Positions 9,243 through 17,745 of a DNA stretch of 64,000 nt are shown one piece after another. The translations under genes were made by a program, and so were the position numbers. Positions within the stretch are counted from its first letter, which is position 1, and each line of letters opens with the position of its first letter. The stretch is from Pseudomonas sp. Leaf48 (GTDB taxonomy: Bacteria > Pseudomonadota > Gammaproteobacteria > Pseudomonadales > Pseudomonadaceae), in NCBI RefSeq assembly GCF_001421885.1, contig NZ_LMLH01000002.1:131813-195812 (forward strand), written 5' to 3'. A model generated the notes under the pieces. That model saw only the letters and a program-made list of their open reading frames with translations, did no database searches and was not told the DNA's origin.

Positions 9243-10556
9243 ATTGCGGGCGGGCAACTCGATGAGCACCTTCAAGCCGCCCCACTCGCTCTCGAGCAAC
9301 GACAGTGTCCCGCCCCAGGCGTCGACGATGTCACGCACGATTCCCAACCCCAAGCCATGCCCGTCAGTCTGCTCATCCAGCCGCGTCCCCCGGCTGAACA
9401 CCTGATCGCGGCGGTCTTCGGGAATCCCCGGGCCATCGTCTTCCACGCTGAGTTCAAAGCCTTGCACAGTCTCGACCACACTCAGGCGAACCTCGGCGTC
9501 CGCCCATTTGCAAGCGTTGTCCAGCAGGTTACCCAGCAACTCCAGCAGATCTTCACGATCCCACGGCAATTGCAGGCCGGTCGGTGCGCGGTAACTCAGC
9601 TCAAGGTGTTCGCCGTGGATCATGTTCAGGGTCGCCAGCAAACCTGGCAGTTCCCCATCGCAATCAAACAGCGCACCAGGCAGCGCGTCGCCGGACAGGC
9701 GCGCGCGATTGAGTTCGCGATTGAGCCGCGTCTGGACCTGTTCCAGCTGTGCCTTGAGGGTCTTTCGAAGTTGCGGATGCGCGTCGAGCTGCTCACTGGA
9801 TGCCAGGCTCAGCAAGACCGCCAATGGTGTTTTCAGGGCATGGCCGAGGTTGCCCAACGCATTGCGCGAACGCTTGAGACTGTCTTCGGTGTGGGCCAGC
9901 AGATGGTTGATCTGCGCCACCAGCGGCTCCAGTTCCACCGGCACCCGGTCGTCGAGTTGCGAACGTTGCCCCTGCTGCAGCTGGGCGATCTGCTCACGGG
10001 CAGTTTCCAGCGGGCGCAAGGCGCGGCGTACGGTGATCCGTTGCAGCAGCAAAATCACCAGCAACCCGGCCAGGCCAAGGCCCAGACCGATCTGGCGGAT
10101 GCGCCGAAAACTCTCGCGCACCGGGGTGTAATCCTGGGCGACGCTGATGGAGATCGATTGGCCTTGGCGCCGATAGTCCGTACGCAACACCAACAACTGC
10201 TGGCCATCCGGACCTAGCTGCAGGTTGCTGTTTAATCCGGGTTGGGCCAGTGGCGGCAGCTCCTGGTCCCATAACGAGCGGGAACGCCAGTGGTTGTCGG
10301 CAAAATCGATGCGGAAGTAATGCCCGGAAAACGGCCGCTGATAGGCCGGCGACAGGTGGCGCTCATCCAGTTGCAAACCCTGCGGCCCGCGCACCATTGC
10401 CAGCAGCAGGCTCTCACTGTCGTTGCGCAATCCATCTTCGAGGTAACGCTGCAAGCCTATTTCGAACAGCCACAGGCTGGTTTGCGCCATGACCAGGCCG
10501 ACCACCACCATCACGCTGATCAGGCCCAGGCTCAAGCGGCGTTGAATCGACCTCAC
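9237..10556 (-). CDS. sensor histidine kinase, BqsS/CarS-like
   Basis: A 439-residue inner-membrane histidine kinase. TM1 is about residues 11-33, with a periplasmic domain to about 154, TM2 155-172, and HAMP to about 225. The dimerisation box [13 protein letters not shown] has phospho-acceptor His239. ATPase boxes are [20 protein letters not shown] and GHGLGLGIV. The gene order (two PepSY genes, regulator, kinase, with a TlpQ-like receptor nearby) matches P. aeruginosa bqsPQRS (carRS), which senses Fe(II) or Ca2+. The reported iron-sensing motif there is RExxE; the nearest match here is RNDSE at 44-48. It overlaps the regulator gene by four bases, and its stop codon lies in a REPIN. Confidence 0.85.
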   Translation of the reverse strand: MRSIQRRLSLGLISVMVVVGLVMAQTSLWLFEIGLQRYLEDGLRNDSESLLLAMVRGPQGLQLDERHLSPAYQRPFSGHYFRIDFADNHWRSRSLWDQELPPLAQPGLNSNLQLGPDGQQLLVLRTDYRRQGQSISISVAQDYTPVRESFRRIRQIGLGLGLAGLLVILLLQRITVRRALRPLETAREQIAQLQQGQRSQLDDRVPVELEPLVAQINHLLAHTEDSLKRSRNALGNLGHALKTPLAVLLSLASSEQLDAHPQLRKTLKAQLEQVQTRLNRELNRARLSGDALPGALFDCDGELPGLLATLNMIHGEHLELSYRAPTGLQLPWDREDLLELLGNLLDNACKWADAEVRLSVVETVQGFELSVEDDGPGIPEDRRDQVFSRGTRLDEQTDGHGLGLGIVRDIVDAWGGTLSLLESEWGGLKVLIELPARNL

Positions 10557-11221
10557 CGGCCTTGTCCACCGAACAGATAACCCTGGCCACGGCGGGTTTC
10601 GATCACGCTGCGCCCCAATTTGCGTCGCAGGTGGTTGACGTGGACCTCCAGCACATTGGAATCGCGCTCGGTTTCACCGTCGTAGAGGTGCTCGGCCAGG
10701 TGGCTCTTGGAGAGGATCTGCTCGGGGTGCAGCATGAAATAGCGCAGCAGACGAAATTCCGCGGCGGTCAGCTGAATCTCGGCACCGTCACGGATCACGC
10801 ACTGGCGACCTTCATCCAGATGCAGTCCGGCAGCCTGCAGGGTCGGCTGGTTGACCTGACCATGGGAGCGGCGCAGCAAGGCCTGAACGCGCAAATGCAG
10901 CTCTTCGGGATGAAAGGGTTTGCTCAGGTAATCGTCGGCGCCAGCCTTCAGGCCTTCGATGCGTTCAGCCCACGAATCCCGGGCGGTGAGGATCAGCACC
11001 GGCGTGGCCAGTCCACCCGAGCGCCATTGGGCCAATACGTCCAGCCCCGGCAATCCCGGCAAGCCGAGGTCGAGAATGATCAGGTCATAGGGTTCGGTGC
11101 TGCCCTGATGCACCGCATCGCGACCGTCTGCCAGCCAGTCGACGGCGTAGCCCTGGCGATTGAGGCCGGCCATCAGTTCATCAGCCAGCGGCACGTGGTC
11201 TTCCACCAGAAGCAGGCGCAT
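10553..11221 (-). CDS. OmpR-family response regulator, BqsR/CarR-like
   Basis: A 222-residue response regulator. The receiver starts [13 protein letters not shown], with phospho-acceptor Asp in [13 protein letters not shown] and the conserved Lys in DDYLSKPF. The C-terminal winged helix carries the OmpR pattern ([37 protein letters not shown]). It is co-transcribed with the kinase (ATGA-type overlap) and follows the PepSY gene after 3 bp. By synteny it is the BqsR counterpart. P. aeruginosa BqsR binds TTAAG-N6-TTAAG, and a near match lies upstream of this operon, consistent with autoregulation. Confidence 0.88.
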   Translation of the reverse strand: MRLLLVEDHVPLADELMAGLNRQGYAVDWLADGRDAVHQGSTEPYDLIILDLGLPGLPGLDVLAQWRSGGLATPVLILTARDSWAERIEGLKAGADDYLSKPFHPEELHLRVQALLRRSHGQVNQPTLQAAGLHLDEGRQCVIRDGAEIQLTAAEFRLLRYFMLHPEQILSKSHLAEHLYDGETERDSNVLEVHVNHLRRKLGRSVIETRRGQGYLFGGQGR

Positions 11222-11224
11222 CGG

Positions 11225-11545
11225 TCAATCTTCCTTGTCGTTGAGTAAACGGCCGGTCGTGGCGTCAATGTCCAGCTCGCGGACCTCCCCTTCGGGGGTC
11301 AGCAGCTCGACTTCATAAATGTAGACGTCGTGTTTTTCTTCGAGCTCGGCTTCCAGCAACTTCGCCCCGGGGTAACGACCCATTGCCTGCTGCAGCAATT
11401 GCTCCAGGGGCAGGATCACACCCTGCTGACGCAGGCGCAGGGCTTCATCCTGATCCAGGTCGCGGGCCATCACCACAGAGCAAAACGCCAGAAGCAGCAG
11501 CGCCACCCGGCCGGCGGTGCATCGTTTGAGTAAAAACACCTTCAT
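11225..11545 (-). CDS. PepSY-domain periplasmic protein (second of pair)
   Basis: A 106-residue secreted protein: a signal peptide with a basic start (MKVFLLKRCTAGR), a hydrophobic core and cleavage near VMA-RDL, then one PepSY-like domain (DEALRLRQQGVILPLEQLL, YIYEVELLTPEGEVRELDIDATTGRLL). It shares the ARDL-DEALKLR opening and overall layout with its neighbour, so the two arose by duplication. The start overlaps the upstream stop (TAATG), implying translational coupling. Position corresponds to bqsQ or bqsP of P. aeruginosa. PepSY proteins here may modulate the kinase, but this is inference. Confidence 0.82.
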   Translation of the reverse strand: MKVFLLKRCTAGRVALLLLAFCSVVMARDLDQDEALRLRQQGVILPLEQLLQQAMGRYPGAKLLEAELEEKHDVYIYEVELLTPEGEVRELDIDATTGRLLNDKED

Positions 11546-11853
11546 TACCGATCCTGATGATCCTTGAGTACCTGCCCACTGACCGCGTCTAATTCCAGAT
11601 CCCAGTCGACGCCTTGCCGATCACGCAGCTCCACCTGATAAAGATACTTGCCGTACTTCTCTTCCAGGCCGGTCTCGCTGACGGTAGAACCGGGATGTCG
11701 GGCCAGAGCAGTGGCATTGAGCTGCTCGAAAGACACAATGGTACCAGCGTCGCGCAGTTTCAGCGCTTCGTCAGGCCCCAGGTCGCGGGCGTGGGCAATG
11801 CTGGCACCCAGTCCGATGAGGCAGGCGGTGAACAGGGCAGTCAGGGTTTTCAT
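11545..11853 (-). CDS. PepSY-domain periplasmic protein (first of pair)
   Basis: A 102-residue exported protein with signal peptide MKTLTALFTACLIGLG...HA and a PepSY-like domain (DEALKLRDAGTIVSFEQL, YLYQVELRDRQGVDWDLELDAVSGQVL). The ATG at 11853 is chosen because GGAGACACCC lies directly upstream; an earlier in-frame ATG lacks a ribosome site and would spoil the signal peptide. It is first in the operon with the second PepSY gene, response regulator and kinase. A BqsR-like direct repeat lies 56-71 bp upstream of the start. Confidence 0.82.
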   Translation of the reverse strand: MKTLTALFTACLIGLGASIAHARDLGPDEALKLRDAGTIVSFEQLNATALARHPGSTVSETGLEEKYGKYLYQVELRDRQGVDWDLELDAVSGQVLKDHQDR

Positions 11854-11908
11854 GGGTGTCTCCAAAACTTTTTGCATGTTGCGTATGAAGGCACCTTAGC
11901 GGGATGAA

Positions 11909-11924
11909 CTTAATTGAAACTGAA
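11909..11924 (-). promoter_or_regulatory. candidate BqsR/PmrA-type box
   Basis: Read on the minus strand, the sequence is TTCAG-TTTCAA-TTAAG. This differs by one base from the TTAAG-N6-TTAAG direct repeat described for P. aeruginosa BqsR. It lies upstream of the first PepSY gene, where the operon promoter should be. Binding is inferred from the match and the synteny. Confidence 0.5.
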
Positions 11925-11952
11925 TTGCCATCACTGACAACGCCGCCCTCCC

Positions 11953-12054
11953 CTGTAGGAGCGAGCAGGCTCGCGATGATCGTCAACGATGACGCGGGAA
12001 GCCTGACACCCCGCGGTGCTCTCGGGTTCATCGCGAGCAGGCTCGCTCCTACAG
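11953..12054. repeat. REPIN, CTGTAGGAGCGAGC family
   Basis: Inverted CTGTAGGAGCGAGCAGGCTCGCGATGA ends enclose an inner GC-rich hairpin. It separates the bqs-like operon promoter from the divergent patatin-like gene. Confidence 0.9.
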
Positions 12055-12072
12055 GGATCGGTTACAACCCTT

Positions 12073-12078
12073 TATAAT
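12073..12078 (+). promoter_or_regulatory. probable -10 element of the patatin-like gene
   Basis: A perfect TATAAT hexamer lies 30 bp before the ATG of the patatin-like gene. The sequence at the -35 distance is REPIN end and matches the consensus poorly, so this may be an element driven mainly by its -10. Confidence 0.4.
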
Positions 12079-12107
12079 CCGTCCGCTTGCCAGACATAGA
12101 GACCGGT

Positions 12108-13187
12108 ATGACCGCCATCCACATCAAGTTCCCTGCCCTCACCCTCAAGGCCGGCCCCCGGGCCATGGCGCACATTCGCGCCAATGGCCTGGATGCCGCC
12201 GATGTCGGCATCCTGCCAGGCGCTGCGGGCGGGCCCAAGGCACTGGGGATTCAGGGTCTGGACCTGGCGCTGTTTGGCGAGTGGCTGCCGGCGGCACCAC
12301 GGGAGCGCTCGCTGATCGGCGCATCGGTGGGTTCCTGGCGTTTCGCCAGCGCCTGCCTGCCGGATGCCGCCGAGGGCATCCGCCGTCTTGGCCAGTTGTA
12401 CACCGAGCAGAACTTCGCCAAAGGCGTGACCATGGCGCAGATCAGCCAGAGCTCGCAGCGCATGCTCGATGACCTGCTCGACGGTCGCGACGGCTCGATC
12501 CTGAGCAACAGCGATTACCGGCTCAACATCATGGTGGTCAAGAGCCACGGCCTGCTGGCGGAAGATCATCGCGGCCGATTGGGTCTGGGACTGTCCTCGG
12601 TGATCGCCGACAACCTGCGCGGCCGCGCACGGCTGGCGCGGCACTTCGAGCGCCTGATCATCCACGACCCGCGCCTGGCGCCACCGGTCAACGCACTGAA
12701 CGACTTTCCGTCGCGCTTCGTTGCCCTGAACGCCGGCAACCTGCGCCAGGCCTTGCTGGCCTCGGGCTCGATCCCGATGGTCATGGAAGGTGTGCGTGAC
12801 CTGCCGGGGGCCGGCGCCGGAACCTTCCGCGATGGCGGCCTGCTGGACTACCACCTCGACCTGCCTTACAGCGGCGACGACATCGTGCTCTATCCGCACT
12901 TCACCGACCGGGTGATTCCCGGCTGGTTCGACAAAACTTTGCCGTGGCGCCGCGCCTGCCCGAAGCGCTTGCAGAACGTGCTGTTGCTGGCACCGTCGAA
13001 GCAATACCTGGCCCGCCTGCCCTACGGCAAACTGCCGGATCGAAGAGATTTCAAGCGTTTCATGGGCGACGCCCCGGCCCGCCAGAAATACTGGCGCGCG
13101 ACCATCGATGAAAGCCGGCGCCTGGGTGACGAGTTCCTCGAGCTGGCCGCCAACGGTCGACTTGCCGAGCGCTTGCTGACCCTTTAG
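12108..13187 (+). CDS. patatin-like phospholipase family protein
   Basis: A 359-residue protein with patatin-type landmarks. There is a glycine-rich oxyanion-hole segment (LPGAAGGPKALG), a nucleophile elbow IGASVGSW (G-x-S-x-G, serine at the centre) and a DGG dyad motif in FRDGGLLDYH. These predict an acyl hydrolase with a Ser-Asp dyad, probably acting on phospholipids or other lipids. No signal peptide or membrane span is evident, so it is probably cytoplasmic. The ATG after GAGACCGGT is chosen over an upstream in-frame start lying between promoter and gene. QueD follows after 76 bp. The physiological substrate is unknown. Confidence 0.72.
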   Translation: MTAIHIKFPALTLKAGPRAMAHIRANGLDAADVGILPGAAGGPKALGIQGLDLALFGEWLPAAPRERSLIGASVGSWRFASACLPDAAEGIRRLGQLYTEQNFAKGVTMAQISQSSQRMLDDLLDGRDGSILSNSDYRLNIMVVKSHGLLAEDHRGRLGLGLSSVIADNLRGRARLARHFERLIIHDPRLAPPVNALNDFPSRFVALNAGNLRQALLASGSIPMVMEGVRDLPGAGAGTFRDGGLLDYHLDLPYSGDDIVLYPHFTDRVIPGWFDKTLPWRRACPKRLQNVLLLAPSKQYLARLPYGKLPDRRDFKRFMGDAPARQKYWRATIDESRRLGDEFLELAANGRLAERLLTL

Positions 13188-13263
13188 TCAGGACAAACTG
13201 CTAAACTCGCCGCCTGCCCACATCGCTGCGGCGATCGCCACCTGAACAGAGCTGAAACCAACC

Positions 13264-13620
13264 GTGGAAATCTTCAAAGAGTTTACCTTCGAATCCGCCC
13301 ACCGCCTGCCCCACGTACCGGACGGCCACAAGTGCGGGCGCCTGCACGGTCACTCGTTCAAAGTGGCGATCCACCTGAGCGGCGACATCGATCCGCACAC
13401 CGGCTGGATTCGCGACTTTTCCGAGATCAAGGCGATCTTCAAGCCGCTCTATGAGCGCCTGGACCACAACTACCTCAATGACATTCCTGGCCTTGAGAAT
13501 CCGACCAGCGAAGTGCTGGCAAAATTCATCTGGGCTGAACTCAAGCCTTTGCTGCCGGAACTCAGTGCAATCCGCATCCACGAGACCTGCACCAGCGGCT
13601 GCATCTATCGCGGCGAGTAG
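13264..13620 (+). CDS. queD: 6-carboxy-5,6,7,8-tetrahydropterin synthase QueD
   Basis: A 118-residue QueD/PTPS-family enzyme that converts dihydroneopterin triphosphate to 6-carboxytetrahydropterin in queuosine and 7-deazapurine synthesis. Zinc-binding His13 (ESAHRL), His28 and His30 (RLHGHS) are in place, as is catalytic Cys24 (KCGRLHGH). The RLDHNYLND block and [13 protein letters not shown] end are typical. Length matches bacterial QueD. The start is GTG with only a weak GAGCTGAA ribosome site; no nearer ATG keeps the conserved N-terminus. Other queuosine genes are not adjacent. Confidence 0.92.
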   Translation: MEIFKEFTFESAHRLPHVPDGHKCGRLHGHSFKVAIHLSGDIDPHTGWIRDFSEIKAIFKPLYERLDHNYLNDIPGLENPTSEVLAKFIWAELKPLLPELSAIRIHETCTSGCIYRGE

Positions 13621-13739
13621 TCCAACTCCCATATTGGCTCCCACAGTGCGCTACGGTGATCAATGCCACTGGCGGGGATTGTCACCAGCGAGCTAACGTA
13701 GGGATATCCTCTCCAGGAATCTCTATAAGGACTCTGCTC

Positions 13740-14984
13740 ATGCACATCATCAACGCCCGTCTGCGCAACCAGGAAGGTCTGCATGAGTTGCACCTGAAAG
13801 ACGGCCTGATCAGCAGCATCGCCCGCCAGACTGAAGCCCCGACCCTGGGCCCGGACGATCTGGATGCCGGCGGCAATCTGGTGGTGCCGCCCTTTGTCGA
13901 GCCGCACATCCACCTCGATGCGACCCTGACCGCGGGCGAGCCGCGCTGGAACATGAGCGGCACGCTGTTCGAAGGCATCGAGTGCTGGGGCGAGCGCAAG
14001 GCGACCATCACCCTGGAAGACACCAAGACCCGGGCGGAAAAAACCATCCAGAGCCTGGCCGCCCACGGCATCCAGCATGTGCGCACCCACGTTGACGTCA
14101 CCGACCCGCAGCTGACCGCACTCAAGGCCATGCTCGAAGTGCGTGAGGAAAGCCGGCATCTGGTCGACATGCAAATCGTCGCGTTCCCCCAGGAAGGCAT
14201 CGAGTCTTACCGTAATGGTCGCGAGCTCATGGAAGAAGCCATTCGCATGGGCGCGGACGTGATCGGCGGCATTCCGCATTTCGAGTACACCCGCGATCAG
14301 GGCGTCAGTTCGGTGAAGTTCCTCATGGACCTGGCCGAACGCAGCGGTTGCCTGGTGGATGTGCACTGTGACGAAACCGACGACCCGCACTCACGGTTCC
14401 TCGAAGTGCTGGCCGAGGAAGCCCGCAGCCGCGACATGGGTTCTCGGGTCACGGCCAGCCACACCACCGCCATGGGCTCCTACGACAATGCCTACTGCGC
14501 CAAGCTGTTTCGCCTGCTCGGGCATTCGGGGATCAGTTTTGTCTCCTGCCCCACCGAGAGCATCCACCTGCAGGGACGCTTCGATAACTTCCCGAAACGC
14601 CGGGGCGTGACCCGGGTCAACGAGTTGCTCGAAGCCGGCATGAACGTGTGCTTCGGCCAGGACTCGATCGTCGACCCATGGTATCCGCTGGGCAATGGCA
14701 ACATCCTGCGGGTGCTCGAAGCTGGCCTGCACATTTGCCACATGCTCGGTTTTCGCAACCTGCAAAGTGCGCTGGACCTGGTCACTGACAACAGCGCCAG
14801 GGCCATGGCCCTGGGCGAGCGTTATGGGCTGGAACGGGGGCGGCCGGCGAATCTGTTGATTCTGTCGGCGGACAGTGATTATGAGGTGATTCGCAGTCAG
14901 GGGTTGCCGTTGTATTCGATCCGCGATGGCAAGGTGCTGATGAAGCGCACGATGCCGGTGGTGGAGTTCAGTGGGCTGAGCTGA
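13740..14984 (+). CDS. codA: cytosine deaminase-like amidohydrolase (CodA family)
   Basis: A 414-residue metal-dependent deaminase. E. coli CodA's metal and catalytic residues align at a constant offset of five: His56 and His58 (PHIHLD), His209, Glu212 (VHCDETDD), His241 (SHTTAMG) and Asp308 (FGQDS). The following residue is Ser309 where E. coli CodA has Asp314, a substrate-specificity position. The enzyme probably deaminates cytosine or a related pyrimidine or triazine. AAGGA lies nine bases before the ATG. No cytosine permease (codB) is adjacent; the DapF-like gene is convergent. The family is secure and the exact substrate less so. Confidence 0.85.
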   Translation: MHIINARLRNQEGLHELHLKDGLISSIARQTEAPTLGPDDLDAGGNLVVPPFVEPHIHLDATLTAGEPRWNMSGTLFEGIECWGERKATITLEDTKTRAEKTIQSLAAHGIQHVRTHVDVTDPQLTALKAMLEVREESRHLVDMQIVAFPQEGIESYRNGRELMEEAIRMGADVIGGIPHFEYTRDQGVSSVKFLMDLAERSGCLVDVHCDETDDPHSRFLEVLAEEARSRDMGSRVTASHTTAMGSYDNAYCAKLFRLLGHSGISFVSCPTESIHLQGRFDNFPKRRGVTRVNELLEAGMNVCFGQDSIVDPWYPLGNGNILRVLEAGLHICHMLGFRNLQSALDLVTDNSARAMALGERYGLERGRPANLLILSADSDYEVIRSQGLPLYSIRDGKVLMKRTMPVVEFSGLS

Positions 14985-15021
14985 GTTGAGTGTTGGCTGA
15001 TCCGACCTCATCACGGGCAAC

Positions 15022-15122
15022 CTGTAGGAGCGAGCATGCTCGCGATGGGCGCCAACGCTGACGCGGGAAGCCTGACACTCCCCGGCGTTCCCGGATTTTT
15101 CGCGAGCATGCTCGCTCCTACA
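15022..15122. repeat. REPIN, CTGTAGGAGCGAGC family
   Basis: Inverted CTGTAGGAGCGAGCATGCTCGCGA units with an inner stem, located between convergent genes. It is followed by GGGATCTGTGGCGGCCACAGG, the reverse complement of the sequence that precedes the 9.0-9.2 kb copies, so the extended element is present here in the opposite orientation. Confidence 0.9.
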
Positions 15123-15164
15123 AGGGATCTGTGGCGGCCACAGGCCTCGCATTCACCAAAGACC

Positions 15165-15230
15165 AAGCCCGCTCCCACAGTGGCTTTATGTCGTTCATAA
15201 AACCTGTTGGCGAGCCTGCTCGCGATTGCG
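15165..15230. repeat. REP remnants of two families
   Basis: AAGCCCGCTCCCACAG (half of the GTGGGAGCGGGCTT family) is followed by CTGTTGGCGAGCCTGCTCGCGATTGCG (a degraded copy of the GTAGGAGCGAGC family). No gene is present here; the DapF-like gene ends just beyond. Confidence 0.6.
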
Positions 15231-15239
15231 ATCCAACTG

Positions 15240-16232
15240 TCAATCGCTCTTGCGCGCCGTGCCAAACAGGCTGACCCGACTCAATTCCCCCAACTCTTGC
15301 TCCAGCAAGATCGGCGCCGTACCGCCCGGCATCGTCACTTTGACCTCACCGGCACTGACCCAACCGACCCGCCACGCCGCACACGCCACCGCGCTGGCGC
15401 TGGTGCCCGAGGACGCCGTCGGTCCCTCGCCGCGTTCGAACACACGCGCGGTAATGTGCCCTTCAGACTCCAGCATCGCCCATTGCAGGTTGATCCCCGC
15501 CGGGCAGGGTTTGCCCGCGCCGGTCGGCATGGCATAGGCAATGCGCGTCAGCTCTTCGCCCAGCGCTGGCTCGCGCATTTGCTCATTGCTCGGCAAGGCA
15601 TCGGCGCAGTCCACCAGCGTCACGCAATGCGGATTGCCGACCCGCGCGAACTGACTGCGCGACCATGCACTATTGAGTGCCGACAATTGTTTAACGTGGC
15701 TGAGTTCGCGGTCATTGAACATGACCGCTTCAACCCCGTGGGCACTGACCGCCGACGGCCCGAATCCCGGCTGGCCCAGATCGAGCCAGAAACCTTGTAC
15801 ACCCTCGACCTGCGCAGCTCTCACTGAAGTCTGCCCCGGCGAAGGCGTATCAGCCTTATCGTGGTGAACCCTGAGCAGACTGGCTTCGCTCTGCGGCAAC
15901 AGCCCTTGATCACTGAGGGCCTGGGAAAAAATCGTCAGCCCGTTGCCGCTGCGCTCGGCCAGGGTGCCATCGGTGTTGACGATCAACAGATCAAAGGGCG
16001 ATGACGATTGAAACGGGCCCACCAGCAAACCATCGCTGCGATGCTCCTTGCTGCCGACCGGTTGTGTGCCGGGAGCCCTGCCGCAACAGGCTTCTATGGC
16101 CGCCTGCGCCCAGGCCTCACGGCTTTGCGCCGCGCGGCTGGCCTGCTCGGGCACCGCTATACCCTGCTCCCGCAACTCCTCGGGTGCCACCACTATGTAG
16201 ATATTGCCCCGTGCATCGTACCGCTGCGCCAT
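15240..16232 (-). CDS. DapF-fold epimerase-like protein lacking both catalytic cysteines
   Basis: A 330-residue protein with both half-site signatures of diaminopimelate epimerase: NTDGTLAERSGNG (first half), GNPHCVTLVD, and FERGEGPTASSGTSASA (second half). In DapF the two acid-base residues are Cys in CGNG and ACGTGAC. Here they are Ser95 and Ser275, and the second block reads GTSAS. It is unlikely to be the housekeeping DapF and may be a dehydratase, a different racemase, or a non-catalytic relative. A strong GGGGAGGG ribosome site precedes the ATG. It stands alone, convergent with the codA-like gene. Confidence 0.75.
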   Translation of the reverse strand: MAQRYDARGNIYIVVAPEELREQGIAVPEQASRAAQSREAWAQAAIEACCGRAPGTQPVGSKEHRSDGLLVGPFQSSSPFDLLIVNTDGTLAERSGNGLTIFSQALSDQGLLPQSEASLLRVHHDKADTPSPGQTSVRAAQVEGVQGFWLDLGQPGFGPSAVSAHGVEAVMFNDRELSHVKQLSALNSAWSRSQFARVGNPHCVTLVDCADALPSNEQMREPALGEELTRIAYAMPTGAGKPCPAGINLQWAMLESEGHITARVFERGEGPTASSGTSASAVACAAWRVGWVSAGEVKVTMPGGTAPILLEQELGELSRVSLFGTARKSD

Positions 16233-16395
16233 GACACCCTCCCCCAGCTGTATTGGATTGCCTCAACATATCGCGAAACTGTCCGGGGCTGTGCAAGGAT
16301 GTCACCCTGATTGACCGCCAAAGCGTCCGGACTCTGATCGAACCCCATAGGTATTTTCCTGTCCTTTGGGAACGTGCTTTTTACCAAGGATTGAA

Positions 16396-17547
16396 ATGAC
16401 CAGCCTGAATTCCCAACGCACATTCGTGCCCGGGCGCATGGAGCAAATGTCCACTCGCATCGCCTTCTTCATCGCCGGGGTCGGTATCGCTGCCTGGGCG
16501 CCGCTGGTGCCGTATGCCAAAGCCCGGGCCGGGCTGGATGAAGGCACCCTGGGCTTGTTGCTGTTGAGCCTGGGCGTAGGTTCGATTATGGCGATGCCCG
16601 TGGCGGGGATGCTGGCGTCACGCTTTGGTTGTCGGCGGGTGGCCAGCGGCGGCACCTTGCTGATCTGCGCGGCCCTGCCACTGCTGGCGACGGTATCGTC
16701 GATTCCCGCGTTGATCGCGGCTCTGTTCATGTTCGGCGCCGGTCTCGGCACAGTGGATTCGACAGTGAACCTGCAAGCGGTGATCGTCGAGCGCGCCAGC
16801 GGCAAAAACATGATGTCGGGCTTCCATGGCCTGTTCAGCCTCGGCGGGATTGTCGGCGCGGCGGGGGTCAGCGGTCTGCTCGGCCTGGGCGTTTCTCCGC
16901 TGGGCGCGATGCTGGTGGTGGTCGTGCTGCTGTTGATCGCACTGGCCAGGGCCGTGCCGCATATGTTGCCCTATGGCAGCGAAAGCTCGGGGCCGGCGTT
17001 TGCCGTTCCCCACGGCATCGTCCTGTTCATCGGCGGCATGTGTTTTATCGTGTTCCTGGCTGAAGGCGCGGCGCTGGACTGGAGCGCGGTATTTCTGACC
17101 CAAGAGCGCGGCATCGACACTGCTTACGCGGGGCTGGGTTATGCGGCGTTTGCCTTGACCATGACCGTGGGGCGTTTGACCGGTGACGCAATCGTGCGTC
17201 GCCTGGGCCCGACGCGAGTGATTGTGTTCGGTGGGCTGACTGCGGCCGCCGGGCTGTTTCTGGCGACCTTCGCACCCAGCTGGGAGGCGGCGCTGGTGGG
17301 TTATACGTTACTGGGCGCCGGTTGCTCGAACATCGTACCGGTGCTGTACACCGCGGTGGGCAAGCAGACCGTCATGCCGCAAAGCATCGCCGTGCCGGCC
17401 ATTACCACGCTGGGCTATGCGGGGATTCTCGCGGGGCCCGCGCTGATCGGCTTCATCGCCCACGCCAGCAGCCTGAGCTTTGCCTTTGCCTTGATGGCGG
17501 TGTTGCTGGTGGCGGTGGCGATTGGCGGTCGGGGGTTGAAGGTCTGA
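16396..17547 (+). CDS. MFS transporter, YbjJ-like
   Basis: A 383-residue membrane protein with about twelve hydrophobic segments and MFS organisation. Landmarks are AAWAPLVPYAKARAGLDEGTLG near the N-terminus, a loop after TM2 (ASRFGCRR), FGAGLGTVDSTVNLQ in the first half and GRLTGDAIVRRLGP as the second-half loop motif. This pattern resembles E. coli YbjJ and related sugar- or metabolite-type MFS proteins; the substrate is unknown. The ATG at 16396 has AAGGA six bases upstream. It is transcribed alone, divergent from the DapF-like gene. Confidence 0.78.
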   Translation: MTSLNSQRTFVPGRMEQMSTRIAFFIAGVGIAAWAPLVPYAKARAGLDEGTLGLLLLSLGVGSIMAMPVAGMLASRFGCRRVASGGTLLICAALPLLATVSSIPALIAALFMFGAGLGTVDSTVNLQAVIVERASGKNMMSGFHGLFSLGGIVGAAGVSGLLGLGVSPLGAMLVVVVLLLIALARAVPHMLPYGSESSGPAFAVPHGIVLFIGGMCFIVFLAEGAALDWSAVFLTQERGIDTAYAGLGYAAFALTMTVGRLTGDAIVRRLGPTRVIVFGGLTAAAGLFLATFAPSWEAALVGYTLLGAGCSNIVPVLYTAVGKQTVMPQSIAVPAITTLGYAGILAGPALIGFIAHASSLSFAFALMAVLLVAVAIGGRGLKV

Positions 17548-17553
17548 ATTGCG

Positions 17554-17594
17554 CTTGTGATCGTTCCCACGTTCTGCGTGAGTACGATCACAAG
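17554..17594. repeat. intergenic palindrome CTTGTGATCGT...ACGATCACAAG
   Basis: Perfect 11-bp arms (17554-17564, 17584-17594) with an inner CCACG/CGTG stem. The core TCGTTCCCACG-TTCTG-CGTG resembles a palindromic element common between Pseudomonas genes. It lies just after the MFS gene and is not followed by a T-run, so it is a repeat element rather than a clear terminator. Confidence 0.55.
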
Positions 17595-17745
17595 GTGCTC
17601 CGTGCGCTTGCCAATCTGCCTTCCGTCAGGAAAGCTCGATAACGGCACACAGCCAAAGGATTCTGGCAGGAATCCCAATGCAGCCTTCAATGGGCTGTAG
17701 CAAAGTGCAGGCGTGCCTGTCACCGGCTTTCCCAGGAACTCACCC

